DNA of 64,000 nt from Pseudanabaena sp. FACHB-1998 (GTDB lineage Bacteria; Cyanobacteriota; Cyanobacteriia; Pseudanabaenales; Pseudanabaenaceae): the NCBI RefSeq assembly GCF_014696355.1, contig NZ_JACJQA010000015.1, forward strand, positions 25,279 to 89,278. The letters are read 5' to 3'. Every line of letters starts with the position of its first letter. The stretch's first letter is position 1. The position numbers were made by a program, and so were the translations under genes. The notes below the pieces were generated by a model that was given only the letters and a program-made list of their open reading frames with translations, was not told the DNA's origin and did no database searches. Of the stretch, positions 26,301 to 33,862 are shown piece after piece.

Positions 26301-26720
26301 CGTGAGTTGACTCGCGCTCAGTTAAGGGAATTGCGGCTAGAAATCGATAAAATGGGCTACTCTGAAGCCTATTTGCAGCAAGCATGGCGCGATACCAAAA
26401 ATGAAGATATTGCGGCTTCGATTATTGGCTTTGTGCGGCAGGCGGCGTTGGGTGATCCGTTAATTCCCTATGAGGATCGGGTGAAAGGAGCGATGCGCCG
26501 CATTTTGGCAAAACGGGCTTGGACTGAACCGCAACGTCAATGGTTGGGACGGATTGAGCAGCAAATTATTAAGGAAATTGTGGTCGATCGCGAAGCCCTC
26601 GATCAAGGCAATTTCAAAGAAGATGCTGGTGGGTTTCAACGACTTAATCGCATCTTTGAGGGACAATTAGAAACGATCTTAGGCGATATCAATGAGGAAC
26701 TGTGGCAAAGACAAGCATGA
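23346..26720 (+). CDS. hsdR: Type I restriction endonuclease subunit R
   Basis: A 1124-residue EcoEI-type HsdR, the motor/nuclease of a type I restriction system. An N-terminal DUF4145-like helical domain (about 1-115) and a coiled-coil stretch (about 140-205) precede the nuclease region with LVEAKRRRKN (Glu-x-Lys about residues 309-311). The SF2 helicase follows: Walker A MATGTGKTKL near 447, DECHRGY near 554, GLTATP near 597 and the later GRATRR motif VI. The C-terminal assembly domain ends EELWQRQA. Its stop overlaps the hsdM start as ATGA, so translation is probably coupled. All motifs look intact. Confidence 0.95.
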   Translation: MKSANFEFLRSYDLQLVKLGSLAEHFFQVDPNTCLIKLRQFTELLAQWTAINLGLTLSADESQVDLLRRLKLEKLHPEVIDVFHQIRVTGNKANHQYTGDYAEALMTLKLARKLAIWFHRTFSGNPNFKAGAFVPPCKPVDATVELQTELNRLQQELAATLSQKEQAELLLRERAIALQSAEERAKQESEDRLLWEKLALEAEREKVNLAANLTVSISPKPKSPKETEKIIVLAERAAQKLDLDETETRAIIDQQLRDAGWLTDSQELHYGKGTRPVKGRNMAIAEWKTAKGVADYALFVGTRCVALVEAKRRRKNVATAIAQAERYAKGFRAGNGWETVSDSPWGEYQVPFVFASNGRPFLKQLETESGIWFRDVRKPINHSRALTGWMTPEGLEGLLSMDREEAHAKLKNMALQFGFNLYDHQQRAIEKIEEQLASDRRSMLVAMATGTGKTKLVIALLYRLLSTKRFRRVCFVVDRSALGNQTADEFRTTKVETAKTFADILGLKGLKDIDPESETKVHICTIQGLVKRVLYAKENGDIPPIDQYDLILIDECHRGYLLDREMSDAELSFRSQEDYISKYRRVLEHFDAVKIGLTATPALHTREIFGEPIFKYGYRDAVVDGVLIDHEPPLQIGTLLNQSGIKFQANEQVAVYNTVSGEIDLTSTPDELNFEVEKFNKKVITVPFNRAIAQELAVRIDPMLDGKTLIFAANDRHADLIVQELKNAMQQRYEELDNDAIQKLTGSVDDVQTKIRNFRNDSLPKIAVTVDLLTTGIDVPKICNLVFLRRVNSRILYEQMLGRATRRCDEIEKRIFKIYDAVGIYEKMQEVSDMKPVVVDPAISLGQLFDELRQVEDAQHQKIIREQLIVKLRQRLSRMGDRSKEHYEATIGEAPESTFSKFRTSPLETIVAWAKENPQLGKSWEWNPEYEGTWIPISEHDDEVIFVTRGYGKGKKPEDFLDGFIDYVRHNANKIAALTVVLQRPRELTRAQLRELRLEIDKMGYSEAYLQQAWRDTKNEDIAASIIGFVRQAALGDPLIPYEDRVKGAMRRILAKRAWTEPQRQWLGRIEQQIIKEIVVDREALDQGNFKEDAGGFQRLNRIFEGQLETILGDINEELWQRQA

Positions 26721-28231
26721 GCATTAGTAAAGATATTAACGGCAAAGATATTATTCGTGAAGGCAATGGGGGCGGGAATGTCACCCGTGATATTGTCGCG
26801 AAGTTATGGAATCTCTGTAATATTTTGCGAGATGATGGCATCACCTATAACGAGTATGTGACGGAGCTAACCTATCTGCTGTTTCTGAAGATGTTGGCGG
26901 AAACGGGTAAGGAAAGCCGCTTACCAGAAAACTATCGCTGGCAAGATCTTGATCATCGTGAAGGATTGGAACAGCTAGAGTTTTATAAACAGCTTTTGCT
27001 GGATTTGGGTACGGCGAAGAAGGTTAATGACCCTGTGGTTTTGGCGATTTTTACGGACGCTCAGACTAAATTACGCAAGCCGACCAATCTCAAGGCTCTC
27101 ACCGATGCGATCGATGCTTTGGATTGGTTCTCGGCAAGGAATCAGGAGTTGGTCGCTTCGCCGAAGGAAGAACGTTTGGGGGATATGTATGAGGGCTTGT
27201 TAGAGAAGAATGCGGCGGAAAAGAAATCGGGTGCAGGGCAGTATTTTACGCCACGTCCTTTGATTGATTGCATTGTGCGGCTAGTGAAGCCCAAGGCTGG
27301 GGAAGTGATTCAAGATCCTGCGGCGGGAACGGCTGGTTTTTTGGTGGCGGCGGATCATTACATCAAACTGCAAACAAATAATCTCTATAGTTTGTCGGAG
27401 GCAGAGGGGGATTTTCAACGCGATCGCGCTTTTCGGGGTTTGGAATTGGTTCCTGATACGCATCGTCTTTGTTTGATGAATTTGATTTTGCATGGAATTG
27501 AGAGAGCGGTGGATTGTGGGGATAGCCTTTCGCCCGATGGGGAGATGTTGGGTAAGGCGGATGTGATTTTGACGAATCCTCCTTTTGGAACGAAAAAAGG
27601 TGGGGGTAGACCGACCAGAAATGACTTCTCAACTACTGCCGAGACTTCCAATAAACAACTTGCGTTTGTGGAGCATATTTATCGCGCTCTGAAAGCTAAG
27701 GGTCGAGCGGCGGTGGTGCTGCCTGATAATGTGCTGTTTGAGGATAATATCGGACGGAAGTTGCGCCAGCAGTTAATGGAACTTTGCGATTTGCATACGA
27801 TTTTGCGGTTGCCGACAGGAATTTTTTATGCTCAGGGGGTGAAAACGAATGTGTTGTTTTTTACTCGCGGTAAGGGCGATCGCGGTAATACTAAGGCAGT
27901 CTGGGTCTATGATATGCGCTCAAATATGAATACTTTCGGGAAGACACGCCAACTGACGGCGGCGGATTTTGCGGAGTTTGAGGCGGCTTTTGGGGATGAT
28001 CCTTATGGGAAGTCACCACGTATTGATCAGGGTGAGGAGGGAAGATTTCGTTGCTTTACTCGTGAACAAATTAGCGATCGCAATGATAATCTCGATATTG
28101 CTTGGTTACGGGATACGAGTGATGATCCTGAAGATGAGATGACGGAACCTGAGGAAATTGCGGCGGCGATCGCTTCTCATCTACAGAATGCTCTGAAGGC
28201 GATCGATGGTTTGATGGAGGAGTTAAACTAA
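26717..28231 (+). CDS. hsdM: Type I restriction-modification DNA methyltransferase subunit M
   Basis: A 504-residue N6-adenine methyltransferase. The N-terminal HsdM_N helical domain (NLCNILRDDGITYNEYVTEL) is followed by SAM motif I DPAAGTAGF (about residues 200-208) and catalytic motif IV NPPFG (about 287-291), with RLPTGIFYAQGVKTNVLFF after it. The ATG at 26717 overlaps the hsdR stop; a GTG at 26702 is an alternative start. In this locus hsdS does not follow directly: about 1.5 kb with toxin-antitoxin material intervenes. Confidence 0.94.
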   Translation: MSISKDINGKDIIREGNGGGNVTRDIVAKLWNLCNILRDDGITYNEYVTELTYLLFLKMLAETGKESRLPENYRWQDLDHREGLEQLEFYKQLLLDLGTAKKVNDPVVLAIFTDAQTKLRKPTNLKALTDAIDALDWFSARNQELVASPKEERLGDMYEGLLEKNAAEKKSGAGQYFTPRPLIDCIVRLVKPKAGEVIQDPAAGTAGFLVAADHYIKLQTNNLYSLSEAEGDFQRDRAFRGLELVPDTHRLCLMNLILHGIERAVDCGDSLSPDGEMLGKADVILTNPPFGTKKGGGRPTRNDFSTTAETSNKQLAFVEHIYRALKAKGRAAVVLPDNVLFEDNIGRKLRQQLMELCDLHTILRLPTGIFYAQGVKTNVLFFTRGKGDRGNTKAVWVYDMRSNMNTFGKTRQLTAADFAEFEAAFGDDPYGKSPRIDQGEEGRFRCFTREQISDRNDNLDIAWLRDTSDDPEDEMTEPEEIAAAIASHLQNALKAIDGLMEELN

Positions 28232-28333
28232 TCAAAAATTCTGTAGGGTGCGTTACGCTAAGCTAACGCACACTGCTTATCTACTGTTGAGAGATTCTAT
28301 GAATTAAGTTATCGCAATTGGAGAGACATTCTT

Positions 28334-28443
28334 GCGATCGCTTATGATGTTTGAATGTGAAGCACGGAGTTTGAAAATATAGGAGTTTTGGCATTTAGGC
28401 GAGGCGAATGAGTGCGATTGTCGTTGATACTAATTTTGTATAA
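28334..28443 (+). pseudogene. Remnant of a vapBC-like toxin-antitoxin locus
   Basis: Bases 28334-28393 repeat 29074-29133 with one difference (the antitoxin leader and its AGGAG site). The sequence then jumps to the antitoxin end/toxin start (GGCGAGGCGAATG), having lost about 247 bases. What remains of the toxin is ATG at 28408 and MSAIVVDTNFV, the opening of a PIN domain, then a stop at 28441. It is clearly a decayed duplicate of the locus at 29134-29571. Confidence 0.7.
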
Positions 28444-28475
28444 TGTTTTAGAGATTAGCTAAGGACTAAAAAAAC

Positions 28476-28730
28476 ATGACTACTGAGCAAGCCATTGTTG
28501 ATAAGGTCAGGGAATTATCTTCTGAAAAGCAACAAGATGTGTTGGCTTTCATTGAGTTTTTAAATACGGATGAGTGGCAGATTAGATATCAAAAACGCTT
28601 TAGGCAACTGCAACAGGAAGTACAGATTGGCATTGATGCGGCAGATCGTGGTGATGTTATTGATGCTGATGTGATGTTTCAGAATTTGCGGGATAAATTA
28701 CGGCAGAAGAGAGCGCAGGTTGGTCAATGA
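28476..28730 (+). CDS. Antitoxin-like protein of a ParE-type toxin-antitoxin pair
   Basis: An 84-residue protein: VDKVRELSSEKQQDVLAFIEFL is a DUF2281-like antitoxin opening (helical, L-x-x-E-K-Q-x-E-V-x-x-F-x-x-F-L), and the tail is acidic then basic. It overlaps the downstream toxin gene by 4 bases (ATGA), the usual toxin-antitoxin arrangement. It would bind and neutralise the toxin, and possibly repress its own promoter; no operator was identified. It is placed between hsdM and hsdS. Confidence 0.75.
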   Translation: MTTEQAIVDKVRELSSEKQQDVLAFIEFLNTDEWQIRYQKRFRQLQQEVQIGIDAADRGDVIDADVMFQNLRDKLRQKRAQVGQ

Positions 28731-29038
28731 GTCGGATTTGTCGGTTTACTGCTCCTGCAAGTCGGGATATTGAGGCAATTATGGATTATGTAGCGGAAAA
28801 TAGTAGTTTTGATGCTGCGGAACGATTGCTAGATAAGATTGAGGATAAATGTAAAAGGCTAGTTAGTTTTCCTAATATGGGTCAGAATCGTGATGAGCTA
28901 GCCTTGAATGTGCGAAGTTTTCCTGTTGACAGTTACTTGATTTTCTATCGTGCGATCGCTGAGGGTGTTGAGATTTTGAGGGTTGTAAGTGGTTATCGGG
29001 ATTTGAAAAATCTATTTTTGGAAGAGGATGAAATTTAA
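28727..29038 (+). CDS. RelE/ParE family toxin
   Basis: A 103-residue protein with the ParE/RelE fold signature: FTAPASRDIEAIMDYVAENSS, LLDKIEDKCKRLVSFPNMGQNRDEL, VRSFPVDSYLIFYRAI and VEILRVVSGYRDLKNLF (strand with the conserved Arg). ParE-type toxins inhibit gyrase, RelE-type cleave ribosome-bound mRNA; the P-x-M-G and FPVDSYLIFYR pattern favours the ParE-like branch. It appears intact and overlaps its antitoxin gene. Confidence 0.85.
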   Translation: MSRICRFTAPASRDIEAIMDYVAENSSFDAAERLLDKIEDKCKRLVSFPNMGQNRDELALNVRSFPVDSYLIFYRAIAEGVEILRVVSGYRDLKNLFLEEDEI

Positions 29039-29133
29039 TGTTGTGTATCAAAACAGATTAAAGAGAAAAATGTGCGATCGCTTATGATGTTTGAATGTGA
29101 AGCACGGAGTTTGAAGATATAGGAGTTTTGGCA

Positions 29134-29401
29134 ATGACAACGATTGATGTGTTAAGAGATCGCCTTTTTGAAAAGTTAGAGAATTTGGAACCTGATAAGT
29201 TAAGTTCTGTGATTGATTTTGTTGATTTTTCAACAAAATACTAATCGTAGTCATGTAAAGCCTAAAACAATAGGAAATTGTGCAGCTTTAGTTGAAGATA
29301 TGAAACAGCTATTTAGAGAAACACAGGCTTTGTCGGGTGTGAGTGAAATTACTGATGATGAGATTGCGGAAGAAATCGCGGCTTATAGGCGAGGCGAATG
29401 A
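29134..29401 (+). pseudogene. Frameshifted VapB-like antitoxin
   Basis: From ATG 29134 the frame reads MTTIDVLRDRLFEKLENLEP...VIDFVDF and then hits a stop. The continuation QQNTNRSHVKPKTIG...ITDDEIAEEIAAYRRGE is in another frame. Removing one T from the T5 run near 29227 would restore one protein of about 88 residues ending in the typical EEIAxxRRGE antitoxin tail. An AGGAG ribosome site precedes the ATG. Confidence 0.7.
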
Positions 29402-29571
29402 TTAGGGGTGTTGTTGATACTAATATCTTAGTTTCGGCGTTTTTGGAATGTGCGATCGCTGCTGCTGCTGATTATCTAATTACAGGCGATCGCGATTTTG
29501 AGTCGTTTGATGGGGCGCAGGGTACGTTGGTTGTGACTGCTTCTAGGTTTTTAGGGTTGTTTGTGAAGTAA
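29398..29571 (+). pseudogene. Internally deleted PIN-domain (VapC-like) toxin
   Basis: A 57-residue frame overlapping the antitoxin end as ATGA. It joins the PIN N-terminus (MIRGVVDTNILVSAFL, first catalytic Asp) directly to the C-terminal block (ADYLITGDRDF...TASRFLGLF, last acidic residues). The middle, about 70-80 residues in intact COG1569-type PIN toxins, is missing, so the protein should be inactive. Confidence 0.72.
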
Positions 29572-29586
29572 AATGCAAGGGCTGAA

Positions 29587-29647
29587 ATCCCCGACTTTTT
29601 TTGTGATTGCCGCAGTTATTTTTGATAGCAAAGAAAAAGTCGGGGAT
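29587..29647. repeat. 14-bp inverted repeat ATCCCCGACTTTTT
   Basis: Arms at 29587-29600 and 29634-29647, separated by 33 bases. It resembles a small dispersed cyanobacterial repeat. It lies between the PIN remnant and hsdS. Confidence 0.6.
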
Positions 29648-29765
29648 CTGTGGGTTTATGTTTACTAAGTTATGTTGAGGTTGGGTTATGAGTGATGATT
29701 TGCCGATGGGGGAGAGAGGTCTTTAACGCACGCTACTTTCTAGAATGAGAATACTTTTGAATATT

Positions 29766-31130
29766 ATGAATCTTCCCGATAACTGGTTATTAACATCTCT
29801 TGACGAAATAGCTGCTCAAGAAAAAGGCGCTATACGGCGAGGTCCATTTGGTGGCTCTCTTAAAAAAGATATCTTTGTAAGCCAAGGATATAAAGTGTAT
29901 GAGCAACAAAATGCTATTAAAAACAATTTTGACATTGGGAACTATTACATAGACGATAAAAAATATAAAGAAATGATAGGATTTAACGTCTATCCTGATG
30001 ATTTAATTATAAGTTGTGCAGGTACTATCGGAAGAGTCGCAATTGTTCCTCATAATGCTCAGAAAGGAATTATTAATCAAGCTTTGATGAGATTAAGATT
30101 AAATCTGTCTGTGGTAGTTCCTCTTTATCTAAAACTTTATTTGGAATCTCCATTAGCAAAAAAAGAAATATTTGACCAGTCTGTTGGTACAGCCTTAAAA
30201 AATTTAGCAGCAGTTAGTGAAATAAAGAAGTCTCAGATCCCTATCCCACCACTTAATGAACAACGGCGGATTGTGGATAAGTTGGATCGGATAGGCGATC
30301 GCCACCGCACGGCGCGTAATGAGCTAAACCACATCCCAAAATTAATTGCGCGTTACAAACAAGCTATTTTAGCTGCTGCTTGCTCTGGCAAATTAACAGA
30401 AGATTGGAGAATTAAGCACAATTTAGAGAATTCTTGGCAATCAACGACTCTTGGTGAAGTTATAGTTGATAAGCCCAAAAATGGTTACTCAGCAAAACCT
30501 GTCCCATACGAAACTCCTTTTCGAGTTCTTACTTTAACTGCCACAACATCAGGAAAATTTAATGCAAAACATTTTAAATATTTTGATGAATCCATAGAAA
30601 TAAATTCGCAATTTTGGTTGCAGCCTAATGACATTCTCATTCAGAGAGGTAATACGATTGAATATGTGGGAGTTCCTGCAATTTATGATGGACTTCCTAA
30701 TCAGTTTATTTTTCCAGATTTGATGATGCGATTACGAGTAAAGGAAACTGTCATAACTCAATTTCTGTATTTCTTGCTTTCTTGTGAGAACTCAAGACAA
30801 TATTTAAGAGATAGAGCAACTGGAACAGCAGGAAGTATGCCAAAAATAAATCAACCAACTTTAATTAGCCTACCAATTGAACTTCCATCTTTAGAAGAAC
30901 AAAAAGAAATTGTTCGGAGGGTTGAGAAGATGTTTGAGAAGATTGATAGGATGGAAGAAGAATATCAAAAAGCGACGAAACTTTGCGACAGACTAGAACA
31001 GGCGACATTAGCAAAAGCATTTCGGGGCGAACTTGTGCCGCAAGATCCTCATGATGAGCCAGCATCAGTACTATTAGAACAAATAAAAAAGGAAAAAGAC
31101 AAAGGAAAAAAGGTAAAAACACATAAGTGA
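29766..31130 (+). CDS. hsdS: Type I restriction-modification specificity subunit S
   Basis: A 454-residue HsdS with two target-recognition domains. The first half-site domain opens LPDNWLLTSLDEIA and ends at the first conserved helix IPIPPLNEQRRIVDKLDRI...YKQAILAAACSGKL. The second ends at LPSLEEQKEIVRRVEKMFEKIDRMEEEY...ATLAKAFRGELVPQDP. The two helices set the spacing of the bipartite recognition site. A lysine-rich tail (KKEKDKGKKVKTHK) is a low-complexity addition. The ATG at 29766 gives the family N-terminus; 29745 is an alternative. It is separated from hsdM by toxin-antitoxin genes and remnants. The codon mix is more AT-rich than hsdR/hsdM. Confidence 0.92.
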   Translation: MNLPDNWLLTSLDEIAAQEKGAIRRGPFGGSLKKDIFVSQGYKVYEQQNAIKNNFDIGNYYIDDKKYKEMIGFNVYPDDLIISCAGTIGRVAIVPHNAQKGIINQALMRLRLNLSVVVPLYLKLYLESPLAKKEIFDQSVGTALKNLAAVSEIKKSQIPIPPLNEQRRIVDKLDRIGDRHRTARNELNHIPKLIARYKQAILAAACSGKLTEDWRIKHNLENSWQSTTLGEVIVDKPKNGYSAKPVPYETPFRVLTLTATTSGKFNAKHFKYFDESIEINSQFWLQPNDILIQRGNTIEYVGVPAIYDGLPNQFIFPDLMMRLRVKETVITQFLYFLLSCENSRQYLRDRATGTAGSMPKINQPTLISLPIELPSLEEQKEIVRRVEKMFEKIDRMEEEYQKATKLCDRLEQATLAKAFRGELVPQDPHDEPASVLLEQIKKEKDKGKKVKTHK

Positions 31131-31221
31131 AACGTCTAGCAATAGCCCTAGATCTCACTTAATTGGATAATCATTTAGCATAGCTGTAATTTAACCCTAA
31201 TAGCCACGGAACCGCGATTAA

Positions 31222-33018
31222 ATGAACACCGCCAATCGGAACACCCTCTGGGCAAGCATAGTTGCCGAAGAACTCTATCGATCAGGAGTGCGGACAGTTT
31301 GCATTTCTCCCGGTTCACGCTCTACACCCCTTGTGATTGCCTTTGCGGAACTGCGCGATCGCTGTGATGACTTTCAGATATTGGTGCATATTGACGAGCG
31401 ATCGAGTAGCTTCTTTGCCCTTGGAGTCGCCAAAGTCCAACAGGCTCCCGTCGCCCTGCTCTGCACATCAGGAACTGCCGCCGCCAACTATTATCCTGCA
31501 ATTATTGAGGCGTACTATAGTCGGATTCCGCTTGTGGTGCTGACCGCCGATCGCCCACCCGAAATGCGTGACTGTGGCTCAGGACAGACCATCGATCAGA
31601 TTAATATTTATGGAAAGCATGTTCGCTACTTCTTTGAAGTGGGAACCCCAGAAATTATTGGCTTCCGTCTGCGCTATTTGCGATCGCTAATTAGCCGCAG
31701 TGTCAGCATCGCCCTTGGCAAAGGTGAAACACCCGCAGGAGCAGTCCATCTTAACTTCCCCTTTGCCGATCCGATGCCGCCCATTCCCATTCCCAACGAC
31801 ATTCCCGAAGACTTAGCCCTGAGCAGTCCAGAGGCAATGCTCGGCAACCCGTCAGGTAACGCCTATAGTCAAATCTGGGCAGGAACGCGATCGCTAGATA
31901 CCGACATCATCGCCACCATTGCCAATCAAATTATTAGCCATCCCAAGGGCGCGATCGTGGTCGGAGTCTATGACTCACCACCAGAATTTGTAGGAGCCGT
32001 ACGAAGGCTAGCAAGGGCAACGGGCTATCCCTTATTAATTGAAGCCACAGGAGCGCATCGTCGCGATGAAATCGGACATTACGACAGCTTTTTGCGATCG
32101 TCAAATTTTAGTAAAACCCATGCTCCCAAAATCATGATTCGCTTCGGAGCCATGCCTACCTCCAAAAGCTATCTGCTTTGGCTAGAGCGTCACATCGGCT
32201 GTCAGCAAATCATCGTCGGCAGCATCAATAGCGATCCTACGCATGGGCTGACACAGGCGCTCAATGTCCATCCTGTCAACTTCTGTGAGCAGTTAGCCAA
32301 TTATTTAGAAAATTATGCTCAACCCGTTTGGCAAGATAAACAATGGCGCTTAGATTTTGAATTAGCAGAAAGCATTGCTGAACATACGATTGAAGAAGCG
32401 ATCGACGAAATAGACGAACTTTTCGATGGCAAGGTTTATGCAGAGCTAGCAGAAATTTTGCCAGAGGATAGTTATATCTTTGTGGCAAGCAGTACCCCCA
32501 TCCGCGATTTAGATACCTTCTTCCATAGCGACCACGCGATTACCGTATTAGCAAATCGGGGCGCAAATGGCATTGATGGCACGCTCTCCAGCGCTCTCGG
32601 TGCAGCTTGGGGATGCGATCGCCCGATGGTTCTTATCTGTGGTGACTTAGCCTTCTATCACGACTTAAATGGATTACTAGCCGCCAAAAAATACCAGATT
32701 TCCCTCACTGTCATCCTCTTAAATAACGATGGTGGTGGCATTTTTAATCTATTACCAATTTCCAAATTTGAGCATACCTTTGAGGAATTCTTCGGCACAG
32801 CGCATGGTCTAAACTTTGCGCCTCTAGTCACCGCCTACGACTGCGAACATATTCTCATTCAAGATTGGGAGCATTTTGAAAATGCCGTGATTGATTCGCT
32901 CTTTAGCAAAGGTACACAAGTACTAGAGATCAAAAGCGATCGCCTACGCAATAAGGAACTCCATTTTGCGATCTGGAATAAAGTCATTGAAAACTGCGAT
33001 CGGAATTTTCAACTATAG
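31222..33018 (+). CDS. menD: 2-succinyl-5-enolpyruvyl-6-hydroxy-3-cyclohexene-1-carboxylate synthase
   Basis: A 598-residue thiamine-diphosphate enzyme of phylloquinone (vitamin K1) biosynthesis, the photosystem I quinone. The N-terminal VRTVCISPGSRSTPLVIAFA, DERSSSFFALGVAK (catalytic Glu) and LLCTSGTAAANYYPAIIEA are typical MenD. The C-terminal ThDP site is ICGDLAFYHDLNGLLAAK with NNDGGGIF. The length is normal. The TAG stop and the preceding A lie in the TATAGCG end of a palindrome (33014-33058), i.e. a TA insertion apparently fixed the C-terminus at FQL. Confidence 0.95.
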   Translation: MNTANRNTLWASIVAEELYRSGVRTVCISPGSRSTPLVIAFAELRDRCDDFQILVHIDERSSSFFALGVAKVQQAPVALLCTSGTAAANYYPAIIEAYYSRIPLVVLTADRPPEMRDCGSGQTIDQINIYGKHVRYFFEVGTPEIIGFRLRYLRSLISRSVSIALGKGETPAGAVHLNFPFADPMPPIPIPNDIPEDLALSSPEAMLGNPSGNAYSQIWAGTRSLDTDIIATIANQIISHPKGAIVVGVYDSPPEFVGAVRRLARATGYPLLIEATGAHRRDEIGHYDSFLRSSNFSKTHAPKIMIRFGAMPTSKSYLLWLERHIGCQQIIVGSINSDPTHGLTQALNVHPVNFCEQLANYLENYAQPVWQDKQWRLDFELAESIAEHTIEEAIDEIDELFDGKVYAELAEILPEDSYIFVASSTPIRDLDTFFHSDHAITVLANRGANGIDGTLSSALGAAWGCDRPMVLICGDLAFYHDLNGLLAAKKYQISLTVILLNNDGGGIFNLLPISKFEHTFEEFFGTAHGLNFAPLVTAYDCEHILIQDWEHFENAVIDSLFSKGTQVLEIKSDRLRNKELHFAIWNKVIENCDRNFQL

Positions 33019-33058
33019 CGATTTTCATTTTGCCTACGGCAAAATGAAAATCGCTATA
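33014..33058. repeat. Palindrome TATAGCG...CGCTATA containing the menD stop
   Basis: Perfect 21-base arms with loop TAC and TTTTGCC/GGCAAAA core. It obeys the TATAG...CTATA rule. The stop TAG at 33016-33018 is within the left end. Confidence 0.85.
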
Positions 33059-33074
33059 ATTACACTAATACATT

Positions 33075-33175
33075 CCTCACCCCCCAGCCCCCTCGCCCAT
33101 TAAGGGCGAGGGGGAGTAAGACTAATTTCTTGTTCCCCTCTCCCCTTTTGGGAGAGGGGCTAGGGGTGAGGGTCT
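33075..33175. repeat. Dispersed C/G-rich palindromic repeat (intergenic copy)
   Basis: Starts CCTCACCCCCCAGCCCCCTC and ends GGGGCTAGGGGTGAGGG, with inner hairpins around CCTCGCCC-ATTAA-GGGCGAGG and CCCCTCTCCCC-TTTT-GGGAGAGGGG. The same unit is inserted in frame in uvrA and rqcH. Confidence 0.8.
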
Positions 33176-33227
33176 TGTTTGCTTTTAACGTCAGTAATTA
33201 AAAATAAAGTTGAGAGGCTAATTAATC

Positions 33228-33809
33228 ATGGTACTTGCCACAACTAAACGCTACACCGTTGATGAATATCTCGAACTAGAAGAAAAAGCCTTAGTTAAAA
33301 GTGAATTTGTCGATGGAGAGATTATTCCGATGGCAGGCGCAACCGCAAATCATAATATCTTAACGGCTAAATTTCTGGCTCGAATTTTCTTGGCTTTGGA
33401 AGACTTAGATTTTGCTGTTTTTATGAGTGATATGCGTCTGTGGATGCCAGATCTCAATCGCTATACCTATCCTGATGTTTTAGTGGTTAAGGGACAGCCG
33501 ATTTTTACTGATCAGAAAAAAACAGGCGTGACAAATCCTTGCGTAATTGTCGAAATTCTCTCTAGTTCCACTCAGGAATACGATCGCACCAGTAAATTTA
33601 AGTTATATCGTTCTATCCCTAGCTTTAAAGAATATATTTTGATTTATCAAGATAGTTATTGTGTAGAGAAATATACTAAACAAGATAGCGGACAAGATAA
33701 GGGGAAATGGATATTAACTGAATTTCTTGGTGAAGATGCAGTTCTCAAATTAGATGCGATTGATTTTGAAATCAGTCTCAAAGATTTGTATAGAAAAGTA
33801 ACTTTCTAA
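33228..33809 (+). CDS. Uma2 family endonuclease (DUF820)
   Basis: A 193-residue complete Uma2 protein: TTKRYTVDEYLELEEKALVKSEFVDGEIIPMAGAT opening, TYPDVLVVKGQP, then CVIVEILSSSTQEYDRTSKFKLYRSIPSFKEYILI. The acidic residues of the PD-(D/E)XK-like site (PDV, VEIL) are present. It is more similar to the partial copy at the window start (YRTIPSFQEYLLI) than to the one at 4266. It is convergent with the giant CHAT gene, the two stops lying at either end of one palindrome (33808-33862). Confidence 0.88.
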   Translation: MVLATTKRYTVDEYLELEEKALVKSEFVDGEIIPMAGATANHNILTAKFLARIFLALEDLDFAVFMSDMRLWMPDLNRYTYPDVLVVKGQPIFTDQKKTGVTNPCVIVEILSSSTQEYDRTSKFKLYRSIPSFKEYILIYQDSYCVEKYTKQDSGQDKGKWILTEFLGEDAVLKLDAIDFEISLKDLYRKVTF

Positions 33810-33862
33810 AACCAAATAAGAGAAGGGCGACACGAAGTGTCGCCCTTCTCTTATTTGGTTTT
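33808..33862. repeat. Palindrome shared by two convergent stop codons
   Basis: Perfect 26-base arms AAAACCAAATAAGAGAAGGG... with core CGACAC-GAA-GTGTCG. The left arm overlaps the Uma2 stop and the right arm overlaps the first giant gene's stop (TTA at 33861). A truncated relative with the same outer arm lies at the same position of the second giant gene (43783-43827). Confidence 0.85.

Noticed and set aside
28476..29038. RloAB as a PARIS (AriA/AriB) system, or the toxin pair as part of the restriction system
   Set aside because: The small gene opens like RloB/AbiLii, not like AriB; the ParE-type pair has its own overlapping two-gene structure.
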